From Deltaproteobacteria bacterium (GTDB taxonomy: Bacteria; UBA10199; DSSB01), in assembly GCA_024233625.1 (NCBI GenBank), contig JACKPJ010000013.1, positions 1-28,396 on the forward strand: a DNA stretch of 28,396 bases. The letters run 5' to 3'. The notes under the pieces were generated by a model that saw only the letters and a list, made by a program, of their open reading frames with translations, did no database searches and had not been told where the DNA came from. The stretch's first letter is position 1. The number at the start of each line of letters is the position of its first letter. Made by a program: the position numbers and the translations under genes. Positions 15,912-23,446 of this stretch are shown in pieces.

Positions 15912-16892
15912 ATGAAATACCGTCAACTAGGCAAAACGAACTATCAAGTTTCCGAAATAGGTTATGGAACCTGGGCGATGGGTTTTATGTGGGGGCCACG
16001 TCGAGACGAAGAAGCGATCACTAGTTTAAGATATGCCTGGGATTCAGGTCTCAACTTTGTAGATACAGCGTATTTGTATGGTAACGGTCATTCGGAAAGG
16101 TTGATTGCAGAAGCCAAAGAGTCCAGTGATCAAAAAAATTCACTGATTATTGCGACAAAATGCCCACCTAAGACTCGAGCTTGGCCTCCACAGCCTGGAA
16201 CATCGTTTTGTGAGGCCTTTCCTCTCGATTATCTTTTAGAAACAACTGAGAAGTCCCGACAAAATTTAAAAGTCGATCAGATTGATATTCAACAACTCCA
16301 TGTTTGGTTGCCAGAGTGGTTGGAGCAGGAAGAGTTCCCCCAAGCGATCGAAGAGCTGAAAAAAAGAGGTTTGATTAAACACTTTGGAGTTTCACTCAAT
16401 GATCATGATCCTAATTCGGGCTTAGCATTAGTCCAAAGTGGTTTGGTAGATAGCATTCAAGTGATCTTTAATCTGTTTGATCAAACTCCACGAAAGAGAC
16501 TTTTTCCTCTTTGTCAAGAGAACGGAGTGGGAGTCATTGTGCGAGTACCTTTGGATGAAGGTGGCTTAACGGGAACTCTGACGCCTCAAACTCAATTTGT
16601 CAAAAGCGATTGGCGTCGCCATTACTTTAAAGAGGGTCGATTAAAAGAAACTTGTGAGCATGCTGCTCAGTTCGATTTTTTAATCCAGCCTTCTATGCAA
16701 AGTTTGGCGCAAGCTGCTCTTAAATTTTGTCTATCCGAAGCGGCTGTTTCCACTGTTATTGTTGGAATGAGATCTGTGGATCATGTGAAGCAAAATTTGG
16801 CTGTTTCAGAGTTGTCAGATTTTACAAAAGAAGAACTTGACAAGGCCTACTCACTTGAATGGCCAAGAAATTATTATCCGACATTTTCGTAA
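15912..16892 (+). CDS. Aldo/keto reductase family protein
   Basis: This 326-residue (beta/alpha)8-barrel oxidoreductase is predicted to reduce aldehydes or ketones with NADPH in the cytoplasm. The catalytic tetrad is visible: Asp51 and Tyr56 in FVDTAYLYGNGHSE, Lys83 in ATKCPP and His130 in QQLHVW. The C-terminal GMRSVDHVKQN block fits the cofactor-binding loop of the family. I chose ATG 15912 because AGAGG lies about 8 nt upstream and MKYRQLGKTNYQVSEIGYGTW matches family N-termini. The 18 extra codons from 15858 have no such support. It is flanked by its own terminators, facing the porin gene convergently. It is probably a standalone gene, and the physiological substrate is unknown. Confidence 0.92.
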   Translation: MKYRQLGKTNYQVSEIGYGTWAMGFMWGPRRDEEAITSLRYAWDSGLNFVDTAYLYGNGHSERLIAEAKESSDQKNSLIIATKCPPKTRAWPPQPGTSFCEAFPLDYLLETTEKSRQNLKVDQIDIQQLHVWLPEWLEQEEFPQAIEELKKRGLIKHFGVSLNDHDPNSGLALVQSGLVDSIQVIFNLFDQTPRKRLFPLCQENGVGVIVRVPLDEGGLTGTLTPQTQFVKSDWRRHYFKEGRLKETCEHAAQFDFLIQPSMQSLAQAALKFCLSEAAVSTVIVGMRSVDHVKQNLAVSELSDFTKEELDKAYSLEWPRNYYPTFS

Positions 16893-16904
16893 TTCTGATA
16901 AAAA

Positions 16905-16932
16905 AAACCCAGTTGAAATTTCAACTGGGTTT
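16905..16932. terminator. Bidirectional terminator between convergent genes
   Basis: AAACCCAGTTGAAA with TTTCAACTGGGTTT is a perfect 28-bp palindrome with A/T flanks on both sides. It sits between the aldo/keto reductase (+) and the porin (-), so it can serve both transcripts. Confidence 0.88.
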
Positions 16933-16961
16933 AAATGATTTAAGTTTTATTATAAAAATTC

Positions 16962-18119
16962 TTAGAAGCGATAAGAAAACTCTCCTGCAAGTCCGTGGGA
17001 TACTGAAGAGGTATCTCCCAAGGTAACAGGGCCAATGGCTGTTCTAGGCCCTTGATTTTTTGCATATTGGAAGTAATCTAGACGATACTCCATTTTGAAT
17101 TTAGCATCATCAGTGATTTTATATCCAAAACCAATGACTCCGTTATGAACCTGTTGGTCCAATCCGGTGACAACGCCTTGGATGTCATGGACGTATCCAT
17201 AGCTTCCATATAGATCCCACAGTTCATTCATCTGCCAGTCTAATACAAGAAGTCCACCAATGAATTTTGCATTAGGACCAGTGACGCCACTAAGGTTGTT
17301 ACGTTGATAGTAGATAGCTTCACCAGCAATTAAGAGGTTTTCAGTTGCTTTTATAGCAAAGTCTAAATCAACTAAATGATCCCAGTGAGCATTTTGTCCT
17401 TGTTCAGGACCTGCAATATAGGCCAAACCGATCGTGCTAGCGGTTTCTTCGGAGCCCCAATTATAACCTAAACGGGTTCCAAAAGAAGGAATAGCACTAT
17501 CAGCTGTTCCTGGTCCAGTTCTGGGGCCAGTTAAACAAGAGCCACCAATTTGGAGGCAATCGAACATGCTATTGACTGCATAAACTTGTAGGTCTAACCC
17601 ATTGTCAAATTCCCAATGCATTTTAGCCCCTGTCATGTTGGTTGGGGTAAGAAAATTATAAATATTAGCATAGGAAATAGTTGGGTTGTCGACTCGATCC
17701 ACAAGGTAGTAACCGACAGGAGCGTTGAATCTTCCGATTGCGAGTTCTCCTCCGAGGACTCCAACTGTCATATAAGCCTGTTCGACGACAAAGTTTGCTC
17801 CTTCAGTAGATCGACCACTGCCTGATAAAGCGCGTCCAAAATCCAAATCAGCACGTAAGCGAATTTTATCGCCGAAGCTTTTTTCGATATCGATTTCGAC
17901 TTGGTCGAGGTAAAAATTAAAAGTATCGCGGTTAGGTGCACGAAGCCCACGAACCATTGAAAATTCTCCTCCTGGACCAGGTAAAGCTCCACCGTCATCG
18001 TGTTGCCAACCCATCATTACAGTTGCGTTACCACTGATTTCTAAAGGGGCTTCCGCATTGATAGTACCCGTTAGCAGAGCTAGGGATAGGGCTCCCGCCA
18101 AGGTGATTATTTTTTTCAT
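16962..18119 (-). CDS. Outer-membrane porin, BBP2 (OmpL-like) family
   Basis: The 385-residue precursor has a signal peptide (KK, hydrophobic core, probable cleavage after TINA near residue 22). The mature part is a beta-barrel ending in SYRF, with the terminal Phe expected by the BAM complex. Family-like blocks are TFNFYLDQVEIDIEKSFGDK, RLRADLDFGRALSG, IGRFNAPVGYYLVDRVDNPTISY and ITDDAKFKMEYRLDYFQY. These match the putative beta-barrel porin-2 pattern and recur in the neighbouring 18731-19945 gene. It is expected to form a diffusion channel in the outer membrane; what it carries is not readable. A Shine-Dalgarno (AGGAGAT) precedes the ATG, and a shared terminator lies beyond the stop. The two Cys in the loop CLQIGGSC could form a surface disulphide. 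Confidence 0.85.
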   Translation of the reverse strand: MKKIITLAGALSLALLTGTINAEAPLEISGNATVMMGWQHDDGGALPGPGGEFSMVRGLRAPNRDTFNFYLDQVEIDIEKSFGDKIRLRADLDFGRALSGSGRSTEGANFVVEQAYMTVGVLGGELAIGRFNAPVGYYLVDRVDNPTISYANIYNFLTPTNMTGAKMHWEFDNGLDLQVYAVNSMFDCLQIGGSCLTGPRTGPGTADSAIPSFGTRLGYNWGSEETASTIGLAYIAGPEQGQNAHWDHLVDLDFAIKATENLLIAGEAIYYQRNNLSGVTGPNAKFIGGLLVLDWQMNELWDLYGSYGYVHDIQGVVTGLDQQVHNGVIGFGYKITDDAKFKMEYRLDYFQYAKNQGPRTAIGPVTLGDTSSVSHGLAGEFSYRF

Positions 18120-18204
18120 GTTAGATCTCCTTCTTCTCCATTGTTTTTTTAGTGTCTCCCTCTCGTTAAAACTTTTGAAGGCGACCCTATGCTAGAGGTT
18201 TGCC

Positions 18205-18233
18205 TTACTAATCCTTGACTATTTATGTGTCAA
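18205..18233 (-). promoter_or_regulatory. Probable sigma-70 type promoter of the 16962-18119 porin gene
   Basis: Read on the minus strand, TTGACA (18233-18228) is followed by a 17-bp spacer and TAGTAA (18210-18205). The leader would be about 80 nt, ending in a good AGGAG site. Confidence 0.45.
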
Positions 18234-18557
18234 GTTTTTGAATTCTTAAATTTTTATGTTTTTTTGAAAAAAGAATGAATATCATTCGAGTTACTGTGTA
18301 GTGTTGAACTTTTTCCCTGTCTTGTATGTTTTGTCGTTTTAAATCTCTAGTTGATGTTGAGTTTCTCCTTAATGCTTTTTGCTTAATGAAAGTTAACCGA
18401 TAGCTAAGCAATAACTATACCGAATGTTATTTTTTTTATTCCCTATTTTTCAATAGGTTACAATTGGATTGTTTTTCGATAAGAAAATATGTGCATAAAA
18501 AAAGGTCATCGTATTTTATTTTGCATATTTTTTTTGCATGAATGGAGGTTTTTCTGG

Positions 18558-18576
18558 ATCCCGCCTTCGGGGGGAT
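18558..18576. repeat. REP-like palindrome (ATCCC...GGGAT type)
   Basis: ATCCCGCC (18558-18565) pairs with GGGGGGAT (18569-18576), one mismatch and a 3-nt loop, within the wider string CTGGATCCCGCC...GGATGACA. This resembles the short CTGGATCCCCGC...GCGGGGATGACA palindromes dispersed in many bacterial genomes. It is much richer in GC than its surroundings. Confidence 0.55.
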
Positions 18577-18668
18577 GACATTTTACGTACTATTTAAAGG
18601 TTAAATAATTATTAAGTGTTTTATTATTTTGTTTCTGAAGAAAATTTTTTAATGGAGAAATAAAAAAA

Positions 18669-18694
18669 AAGCCTAAGTCATCAGACTTAGGCTT
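18669..18694 (-). terminator. Rho-independent terminator of the 18731-19945 porin gene
   Basis: AAGCCTAAGTC and GACTTAGGCTT form an 11-bp stem with a 4-nt loop. Nine A residues on the plus strand (18662-18670) give the U-tail in the minus-strand transcript. Confidence 0.9.
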
Positions 18695-18730
18695 AATCTT
18701 TTTAATTAATTAAACTGTGTTGACAGTTTA

Positions 18731-19945
18731 TTAGAAGCGATATCCCATTTGCATTAAGAGCGCATGAGAGATTGAGCTTTGATCGCCACCTGTCAGAGCG
18801 TTTGCAACAGCTGTGCTGTAATTACGCATATCTAAACGATACTCCATTTTTAGATTAGCATCATCTGTGATGTTGTAACCAAAACCGAGAGTAAAGTCGT
18901 GGATTTGTTGATCAAGACCGGTATAAGCACCTGTGGGGTTGATGTCGTGGATATATCCATAACGGAAGAATAAGTTCCAAGCATCACTTGCCACCCAGTT
19001 TAATAATAAGTTACCGGCTAATACTTTGCTGTTAGGTAGACCGTTGAAGTCACGTCCTTGAGAGTCAACAAAATTGGTATTGTCCATTCGGTAAATACCT
19101 TCACCAGCTAACATAAGATTTTCGCTGAACCAAAGTGTGAAATCTAAGTCAAACATATGTGTTAGATGGGCATTATGACCGAAGTTTTCTGGGCCACCAG
19201 CATAACTAATGCCTAAGGTGTTCTCATGACCTTCTTCACCCCAGGTGAAGCCTAAACGTGTACCCCAAGAAGGAATAGCACTATCGCTTCCACTTCCAAA
19301 GCTGAATGTATCAGCGAGGTTGTTGACAACATAAACGTTGAGGTCAACGTTATCATTAAAGGCGTAATAGAATTTAGCACCCGTTAAGTTGTGTGGACGA
19401 ACGTAACGAAAAATGCTTGAGTAAGAAATCGCTACGTTATCAATGCGGTCAACACTTTCGTAACCGATTGGGGCATTGAAACGACCAACTAAGAATTCCA
19501 TGCCGTTACCAACAGGAATATTAGCGGTGACATAACCTTGTTCTACAATGCTATTTGCAGCAGAAGCATTAAGATCGGTTGTTCCACTCAAAAGACGTCC
19601 AAAATCGATATCAGCACGTAGGCGAATGTTTTCACCAAAGCTTTTTTGTACATCGATTTCAACTTCATCTAGGTAAAAGTTAAAAGTAGTGCGGTTTGGA
19701 TTGCCTAAGCCACGAAAGCCTCCAAGGCCTCCAACTCCAGAGCCAATGGTATCGATTGAATTACAGCCTAAGCCGCCTAATCCAAATGAGCAACTGCCTA
19801 AATCAACAGTTGAACCATCATCTTGTTGAAAACCTGCGTTAGCGGTAACGTGACCACTGATTTCAGGTCCTTCTGCGAAAACAGGGCTCGCAGCTAAAGC
19901 AGCAACTAAGCCTGTACTTAGTGCAATTGATTTTATTTTTCTCAT
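18731..19945 (-). CDS. Outer-membrane porin, BBP2 (OmpL-like) family, paralogue
   Basis: The 404-residue precursor begins MRKIKSIALSTGLVAALAAS with probable cleavage after PVFA, then EISGHVTANAGFQQDDGS, and ends in MGYRF. It shares with the 16962-18119 protein the blocks TFNFYLDEVEIDVQKSFGEN, RLRADIDFGRLLSG, VGRFNAPIGYESVDRIDNVAISY, SAIPSWGTRLGFTWG and ITDDANLKMEYRLDMRNYS. The two are therefore paralogous barrels in the same orientation. A Gly- and Leu-rich insertion with two Cys near the N-terminus (around CSFGLGGLGCNS) is specific to this copy. I chose ATG 19945 because GAGGAG lies directly upstream and a clean signal peptide follows; the 42 codons upstream do not look like protein. The transported substrate is unknown. 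Confidence 0.87.
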   Translation of the reverse strand: MRKIKSIALSTGLVAALAASPVFAEGPEISGHVTANAGFQQDDGSTVDLGSCSFGLGGLGCNSIDTIGSGVGGLGGFRGLGNPNRTTFNFYLDEVEIDVQKSFGENIRLRADIDFGRLLSGTTDLNASAANSIVEQGYVTANIPVGNGMEFLVGRFNAPIGYESVDRIDNVAISYSSIFRYVRPHNLTGAKFYYAFNDNVDLNVYVVNNLADTFSFGSGSDSAIPSWGTRLGFTWGEEGHENTLGISYAGGPENFGHNAHLTHMFDLDFTLWFSENLMLAGEGIYRMDNTNFVDSQGRDFNGLPNSKVLAGNLLLNWVASDAWNLFFRYGYIHDINPTGAYTGLDQQIHDFTLGFGYNITDDANLKMEYRLDMRNYSTAVANALTGGDQSSISHALLMQMGYRF

Positions 19946-20448
19946 TATCTCCTCTCCTTCTTTAGAGAAATGTAGTAAATTTTTAGCCTTTGGACTTTGA
20001 TTGTTATCCTTTGCTTCGATTGATTTGTAGACTTTTCTCAATCCAAGCAAGTTAAATAAAATTTTAGCCAATCAATATAGTCTTCATGAGGCTTTATAAA
20101 TTATATCTAGCTCTCTCAAGCTCAGATATTTTTCTCAAATTCTGCGCTTGCAAAACCTGAGATGATTTCTTCTTCATCTTAAAAAAATGTTATTAAAATT
20201 TCTAAAACATTGGGTGGATGTCTAGAAACTTAATTACATTACCTTGCTTTTATTAAAGCAAAGGTCCAAGGCAAGCTGTGATGAAGGATTATTGGCTGAA
20301 TGTCAAGTGAAAATAGTATGAAAATGAGAAGCTGAAATAGTAATTTTTTGTTCGAATTTCTTAAAAAACCCTGTAAATATGTATAGTTTCAGATTATGTT
20401 TTTTCATCAATAGGCTGTGATGGATGTTTGAATCACGAGTATAAGTCT
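19946..20448. other. Non-coding interval upstream of the 19945 porin gene
   Basis: About 500 bp with no credible gene. It holds the GAGGAG ribosome site (about 19949-19957), a minus-strand TATAAT at 20105-20100 with a poor -35, and a 7-bp hairpin TTGCTTT/AAAGCAA (20244-20261) with no T-tail on either strand. The hairpin could be part of the ridA-like gene's 3' end or an operator. Confidence 0.35.
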
Positions 20449-20973
20449 TTATTTTATCTCAAAAATGTATTCAATTTCGATACAGGAACCAAAGGGTAAA
20501 TCGGTTACCCCGACAACTGTTCGGACATGTTTTCCGGCCTCACCAAATAATTCGACTAAAAAATCACTGGCTCCGTTCATGACTAACGAATGATCTGTGA
20601 ACCCAGGCATTCCGGAGACATAACCGGTCACTTTAATAACTCGTTTAATTTTTTCGAGGCTTCCGAGTTCGTTTTTAGCAAGTGCGAGTGCGTTGAGAGT
20701 GCATATCTGAGCGGCGCGTTGACCTCCGTCGACAGAAATTTCTCGACCGTGTCTTCCAACAAAAGATCCAAGTGAGCCGTCTTTAAGTGGGAGCTGTCCA
20801 CTGACATAAAGCGTCTTGTCGTGTTTTAATACAGGTAGATAGTTGCCTTTGGGAGTTGGGATTAAAGGAAGTTTAATCAGTTTTTCCCAGAGCTTTCTTT
20901 CGATAGAATCGCTAGTTGGACCCGAAGGTCGCACGGTTTTTGATCCAGTCGGTGCGGTAAATCCTTGTTTCAT
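20449..20973 (-). CDS. RidA (YjgF/YER057c/UK114) family protein
   Basis: This 174-residue protein belongs to the trimeric RidA-type family; some members hydrolyse reactive enamine/imine intermediates from PLP enzymes. Typical blocks are NYLPVLKHDKTLYVSGQLPL, SVDGGQRAAQICTLNALA, KVTGYVSGMPGFTDHSLVMNGAS and RTVVGVTDLPFGSCIEIE. The Arg equivalent to the key RidA arginine is kept (Arg151). About 35 extra N-terminal residues, including TAPTGSKTVRPSGPTSD, precede the family domain. I chose ATG 20973, which has AGGAG 6 nt upstream and overlaps the upstream methyltransferase's TGA as ATGA, so the two are probably translationally coupled. The subgroup looks like the longer GQLP/MNGAS type rather than the archetypal RidA, so the exact substrate is uncertain. 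Confidence 0.9.
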   Translation of the reverse strand: MKQGFTAPTGSKTVRPSGPTSDSIERKLWEKLIKLPLIPTPKGNYLPVLKHDKTLYVSGQLPLKDGSLGSFVGRHGREISVDGGQRAAQICTLNALALAKNELGSLEKIKRVIKVTGYVSGMPGFTDHSLVMNGASDFLVELFGEAGKHVRTVVGVTDLPFGSCIEIEYIFEIK

Positions 20974-21755
20974 GCTTTTCTCCTTTTGCGAACTAATAAG
21001 CATCTTAGAACAATGATGACGGGCAGATCTCCATAACGTCCTAGTGATTTAGCAAATTCTTTTGGTAATGAAACATGCCTGACTGCGTCATTTAAAGTTG
21101 CTTCGTTAAATTTTTCGACAAAAAAGCCATATTGCAAAAGTGTCGAGTAAAGCTGTGAAAGTTTTTTGCTAAAGCCCCCTCGAGGAAACATCAGGTACTC
21201 AAAAAATGGATGCACCATCGAACAGACGAGTTGACCTTGGCTTTTAAGACAACGTGCTAGTTCTGGCACCAAATCTGGGAAATCCGCTCTCCAGGCAAGT
21301 GCAGAGGGATATAAAATAAAGTCAAATGCATTATTTTTAAAAGGAAGGCTTTCAATGCTTCCTTTGATGTTGAGATGCTTGCTTTGAGTTTCATTATTTT
21401 TTTTGGATACTTTTTTGATAGTTCTCTCGACATTGAGTTCGATACAATTGTTGGCGTGTCGTCGTTGACGTAAATCTTGTATGTAAGTAGAACGACCTGG
21501 TGTCAGGTGGAGGCAGCTTTTGTCTTTGAGATCTGGAATAAAATTGAGCAGGTTTTGGCGTTCAGAATAAGAGAGTAAATTTTCGATATACCGCTCTCTC
21601 CAGTCCAATTCACTAAAATCTTGACCTTCTTCGTCTTCGATACCTGTCTTTTTTGTTTTGACGGGTTTTTTTATATTTGCCCAATCAATAGCTGATTCAA
21701 CAAGATTTCCCGCTGAACCCATTAATTGTACAAGCATTTCTTCTATCTTACTCAT
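20970..21755 (-). CDS. SAM-dependent methyltransferase-like protein (class I fold), divergent
   Basis: This 261-residue cytoplasmic protein has the later half of the Methyltransf_11/BioC-like fold: GSIESLPFKNNAFDFILYPSAL (motifs II/III area) and LVPELARCLKSQGQLVCSMVHPFFEY (motif IV and after). The SAM-binding motif I, normally a Gly-rich D-x-G-x-G-x-G loop, reads LHLTPGRSTY and has only one glycine. Cofactor binding is therefore uncertain and the protein could be a regulatory or inactive relative. The N-terminal 70 residues are charged and unlike the family. The gene overlaps the RidA-family gene by 4 nt (ATGA). It resembles the first gene of a two-gene unit whose joint role is not evident. 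Confidence 0.65.
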   Translation of the reverse strand: MSKIEEMLVQLMGSAGNLVESAIDWANIKKPVKTKKTGIEDEEGQDFSELDWRERYIENLLSYSERQNLLNFIPDLKDKSCLHLTPGRSTYIQDLRQRRHANNCIELNVERTIKKVSKKNNETQSKHLNIKGSIESLPFKNNAFDFILYPSALAWRADFPDLVPELARCLKSQGQLVCSMVHPFFEYLMFPRGGFSKKLSQLYSTLLQYGFFVEKFNEATLNDAVRHVSLPKEFAKSLGRYGDLPVIIVLRCLLVRKRRKA

Positions 21756-21898
21756 TTCGTTTTGATTTTATGGTGCTTTCAAATTTTAGGAAAGAAAAAA
21801 CTGATCGTATTTTACGTAGAGTATTGCGGTTTTAGTTTTGTTTGTAGCTTGGTTCTTTTTAAAACTTAGATGTCCAAATTAACATAGCATCAATATTA

Positions 21899-22420
21899 TT
21901 ACTTAACTTTTAAAGATAGAGTGAGACTAAACTCAGCGACCGGATTTTTTTTGGAGATGCTCGGTGTATAGGCTAAAATTTTGAGTTTTTGATGGACTCT
22001 TTCCTTTTTTTTTATAGCCGTTTCAATGAGTTTTTGAATTGCTTTACCATCTTGACATTTAAAATGGACATCTGCTTCGGGCCGACGCAGGAAATTGGCT
22101 TGTATGTCCTTAAAGACCAATTGAATCTTGTGAGAAGTTTTATTGATATGTTGCATTGTCAATAATCCAGCAACCAGGTCGGCTCCTGTCGCCAATACAC
22201 CAATATACATTGATCGAAGATGATTCTTAGTTAAGTAATTGAGAGGGATTTTGACTTCGCACTCGTTGTCATCAAGTTTTAAGACTGTGGGTCTTACTAA
22301 AAAAATGAGTGGTATATTTTTCAGTGCAAATGCCCGCAGGCCGAAAGTTTTCCATGTTAAATTGAGTGATTTTTCAAATTTTGATCGAATTAAATCAGTC
22401 CAGTGAAGTAGGGTGTTCAT
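21899..22420 (-). CDS. DUF4442 hotdog-fold protein (thioesterase-like)
   Basis: This 173-residue protein matches the DUF4442 pattern, with IPLIFLVRPTVLKLDDNECEVKIPLNYLTKNHLRSMYIGVLATGADLVAGLLTM around residues 34-88. That is the family's central strand, followed by the hotdog helix. Hotdog proteins of this kind are usually acyl-CoA thioesterase-like enzymes or acyl binders; the catalytic residue of DUF4442 is not something I can point to. It is separated from the methyltransferase by about 140 bp and may have its own transcript. The start at ATG 22420 has no strong ribosome site visible. It fits the lipid-related theme of the region, but the role is not known. Confidence 0.8.
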   Translation of the reverse strand: MNTLLHWTDLIRSKFEKSLNLTWKTFGLRAFALKNIPLIFLVRPTVLKLDDNECEVKIPLNYLTKNHLRSMYIGVLATGADLVAGLLTMQHINKTSHKIQLVFKDIQANFLRRPEADVHFKCQDGKAIQKLIETAIKKKERVHQKLKILAYTPSISKKNPVAEFSLTLSLKVK

Positions 22421-22499
22421 AGAGATGACATATTCATGACCTTTAAATTAAAGCAAGAATTATAAATTAAAATGATTCTAATTTATTTTGGTAGAAAAA

Positions 22500-22569
22500 A
22501 ACTTAAGAGCGACCGTAATAATTTTTCAAAATAACTGAATGAAAAATTATTACAAGTTGCTCTTAAGTT
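22500..22569. repeat. 70-nt long inverted repeat (hairpin or MITE/REP-like element)
   Basis: AACTTAAGAGC (22500-22510) is the exact reverse complement of GCTCTTAAGTT (22559-22569), and GTAATAATTTTTCA (22515-22528) of TGAAAAATTATTAC (22540-22553). That gives 25 exact pairs around an 11-nt loop, interrupted only by a short GACC/AAGTT internal loop. It lies between two divergent promoters rather than after a gene, so a simple terminator role is unlikely. Confidence 0.75.
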
Positions 22570-22636
22570 CAGCCTGTCCAATTAACTTTTTATATTTAAA
22601 TCTTCTAGAAAAATAATATGTCACTAATTTCGCCAG

Positions 22637-22662
22637 GTTATTAATAACATGTTGTTAATAAC
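22637..22662. promoter_or_regulatory. Candidate operator: perfect palindrome plus half-repeat
   Basis: GTTATTAATAAC (22637-22648) is a perfect 12-bp palindrome. GTTAATAAC (22654-22662) repeats its right half in direct orientation after 14 bp. It lies in the region upstream of the XRE-type regulator and could be its autoregulatory site. Confidence 0.4.
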
Positions 22663-22881
22663 AGTCAAGAAAAAGGGCAAAACATATCATTTGAATTAAT
22701 ATCATTCCTCGACTACCCCATTGGCTATGGAGAGTTATTCCTTTGACTAAGCAAAGGGTTTAATTATTTTTTTTAATAATCAAGCAAGCTTAGGTTTTCT
22801 CTCTTGACAATCGTTAATCTAAGCCTTTAACCATTGATTGGAAGAGAAAAAAACTTCTTTTTCACAGGTAAGGGAAAAAAT

Positions 22882-23256
22882 ATGGCTCAAGACTATGGAT
22901 CAAGGATTCGAAAGCTGCGAGATGCAAAGCAACTCACTATTGAAGAGTTGGCGGGAAAAGCTGGTATTACAGCTGGATATTTGGGACGTTTAGAAAGAGG
23001 TGAGTCGGGTTATGATAATCCGACATTGGCAACAATCGAGGCAATAGCTCGAGCACTTGAGCTGCATCCTGCAGTGATTTTGTTTGGTAAAATATTGAGT
23101 CCTGAGATTGAACTCAATCACTCGGGTAATATTATTGTCTCTGATAATGTTGAGAAACGTTTTATTACAAAGTTTCGAAAACTAACGGGTAAATTAGAGC
23201 GCAACTCCATCGAAAAAATCATGGATGCTTTTATTGAACTTCAAAAAGCTCCATAA
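22882..23256 (+). CDS. XRE-family helix-turn-helix regulator
   Basis: This 124-residue small DNA-binding protein has the HTH_3 fold in its first 70 residues: IRKLRDAKQLTIEELAGKAG, ITAGYLGRLERGESG and PTLATIEAIARALELHPAVIL. These place the recognition helix at about GYLGRLERGE. The C-terminal 50 residues (KLTGKLERNSIEKIMDAF) are amphipathic and may mediate dimerisation. ATG 22882 is preferred because AAGGGA lies just upstream and the earlier frame starts at ATT. The upstream palindromes suggest self-regulation. It is probably a chromosomal housekeeping or stress regulator, since no toxin gene adjoins it; its targets are unknown. Confidence 0.85.
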   Translation: MAQDYGSRIRKLRDAKQLTIEELAGKAGITAGYLGRLERGESGYDNPTLATIEAIARALELHPAVILFGKILSPEIELNHSGNIIVSDNVEKRFITKFRKLTGKLERNSIEKIMDAFIELQKAP

Positions 23257-23331
23257 TACAGTTCGTTTTATTTCTATCAATTTAAACATTGCTATTTTTA
23301 AATAATTCCGTTTATTAAATATTGAGAATAA

Positions 23332-23405
23332 AGGCGTATAGCTCAGTTGGTTAGAGCGCTGCGTTCACATCGCAGAGGTCTGCGGTTCGAGCCCGCATAC
23401 GCCTA
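23332..23405 (+). tRNA. tRNA-Val, anticodon CAC
   Basis: The cloverleaf is complete: acceptor AGGCGTA/TACGCCT, D arm GCTC...GAGC, anticodon arm CTGCG-TTCACAT-CGCAG (anticodon CAC, reading GUG), variable AGGTC, T arm TGCGG-TTCGAGC-CCGCA and discriminator A. The 3' CCA is not encoded. Confidence 0.97.
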
Positions 23406-23446
23406 TATTTATTGTATTACTCATTATATTATTTAGGTTTGCTAAA

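Larger units (their letters stand above)
18120..18667. other. Non-coding interval between the two porin genes
   Basis: This 548-bp interval carries the ribosome site and a probable promoter of the 16962-18119 gene at its left end, and a REP-like hairpin near 18558. The rest is AT-rich with several T-runs. The 62-codon minus-strand ORF at 18223-18411 overlaps the probable promoter and shows no family feature, so I do not call it a gene. Confidence 0.45.
22421..22881. other. Palindrome-rich non-coding interval upstream of XRE regulator
   Basis: About 460 bp between divergent genes. It contains the 70-nt inverted repeat at 22500-22569, the palindromic site at 22637-22662, and a TTGACA at 22804-22809 with no good -10 partner at 17 bp. 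No credible gene is present; the open frame before ATG 22882 starts at ATT and has no ribosome site. Confidence 0.45.

Noticed and set aside
18223..18411. 62-codon minus-strand ORF between the porin genes
   Set aside because: It overlaps the probable promoter of the 16962-18119 gene, has no ribosome site and no recognisable domain.
20244..20261. TTGCTTT/AAAGCAA hairpin as a terminator
   Set aside because: Neither strand has a T-run immediately after the stem.
22804..22832. Sigma-70 promoter at TTGACA upstream of the XRE regulator
   Set aside because: The hexamer 17 bp on is TTAACC, too far from TATAAT to call without start-site data.
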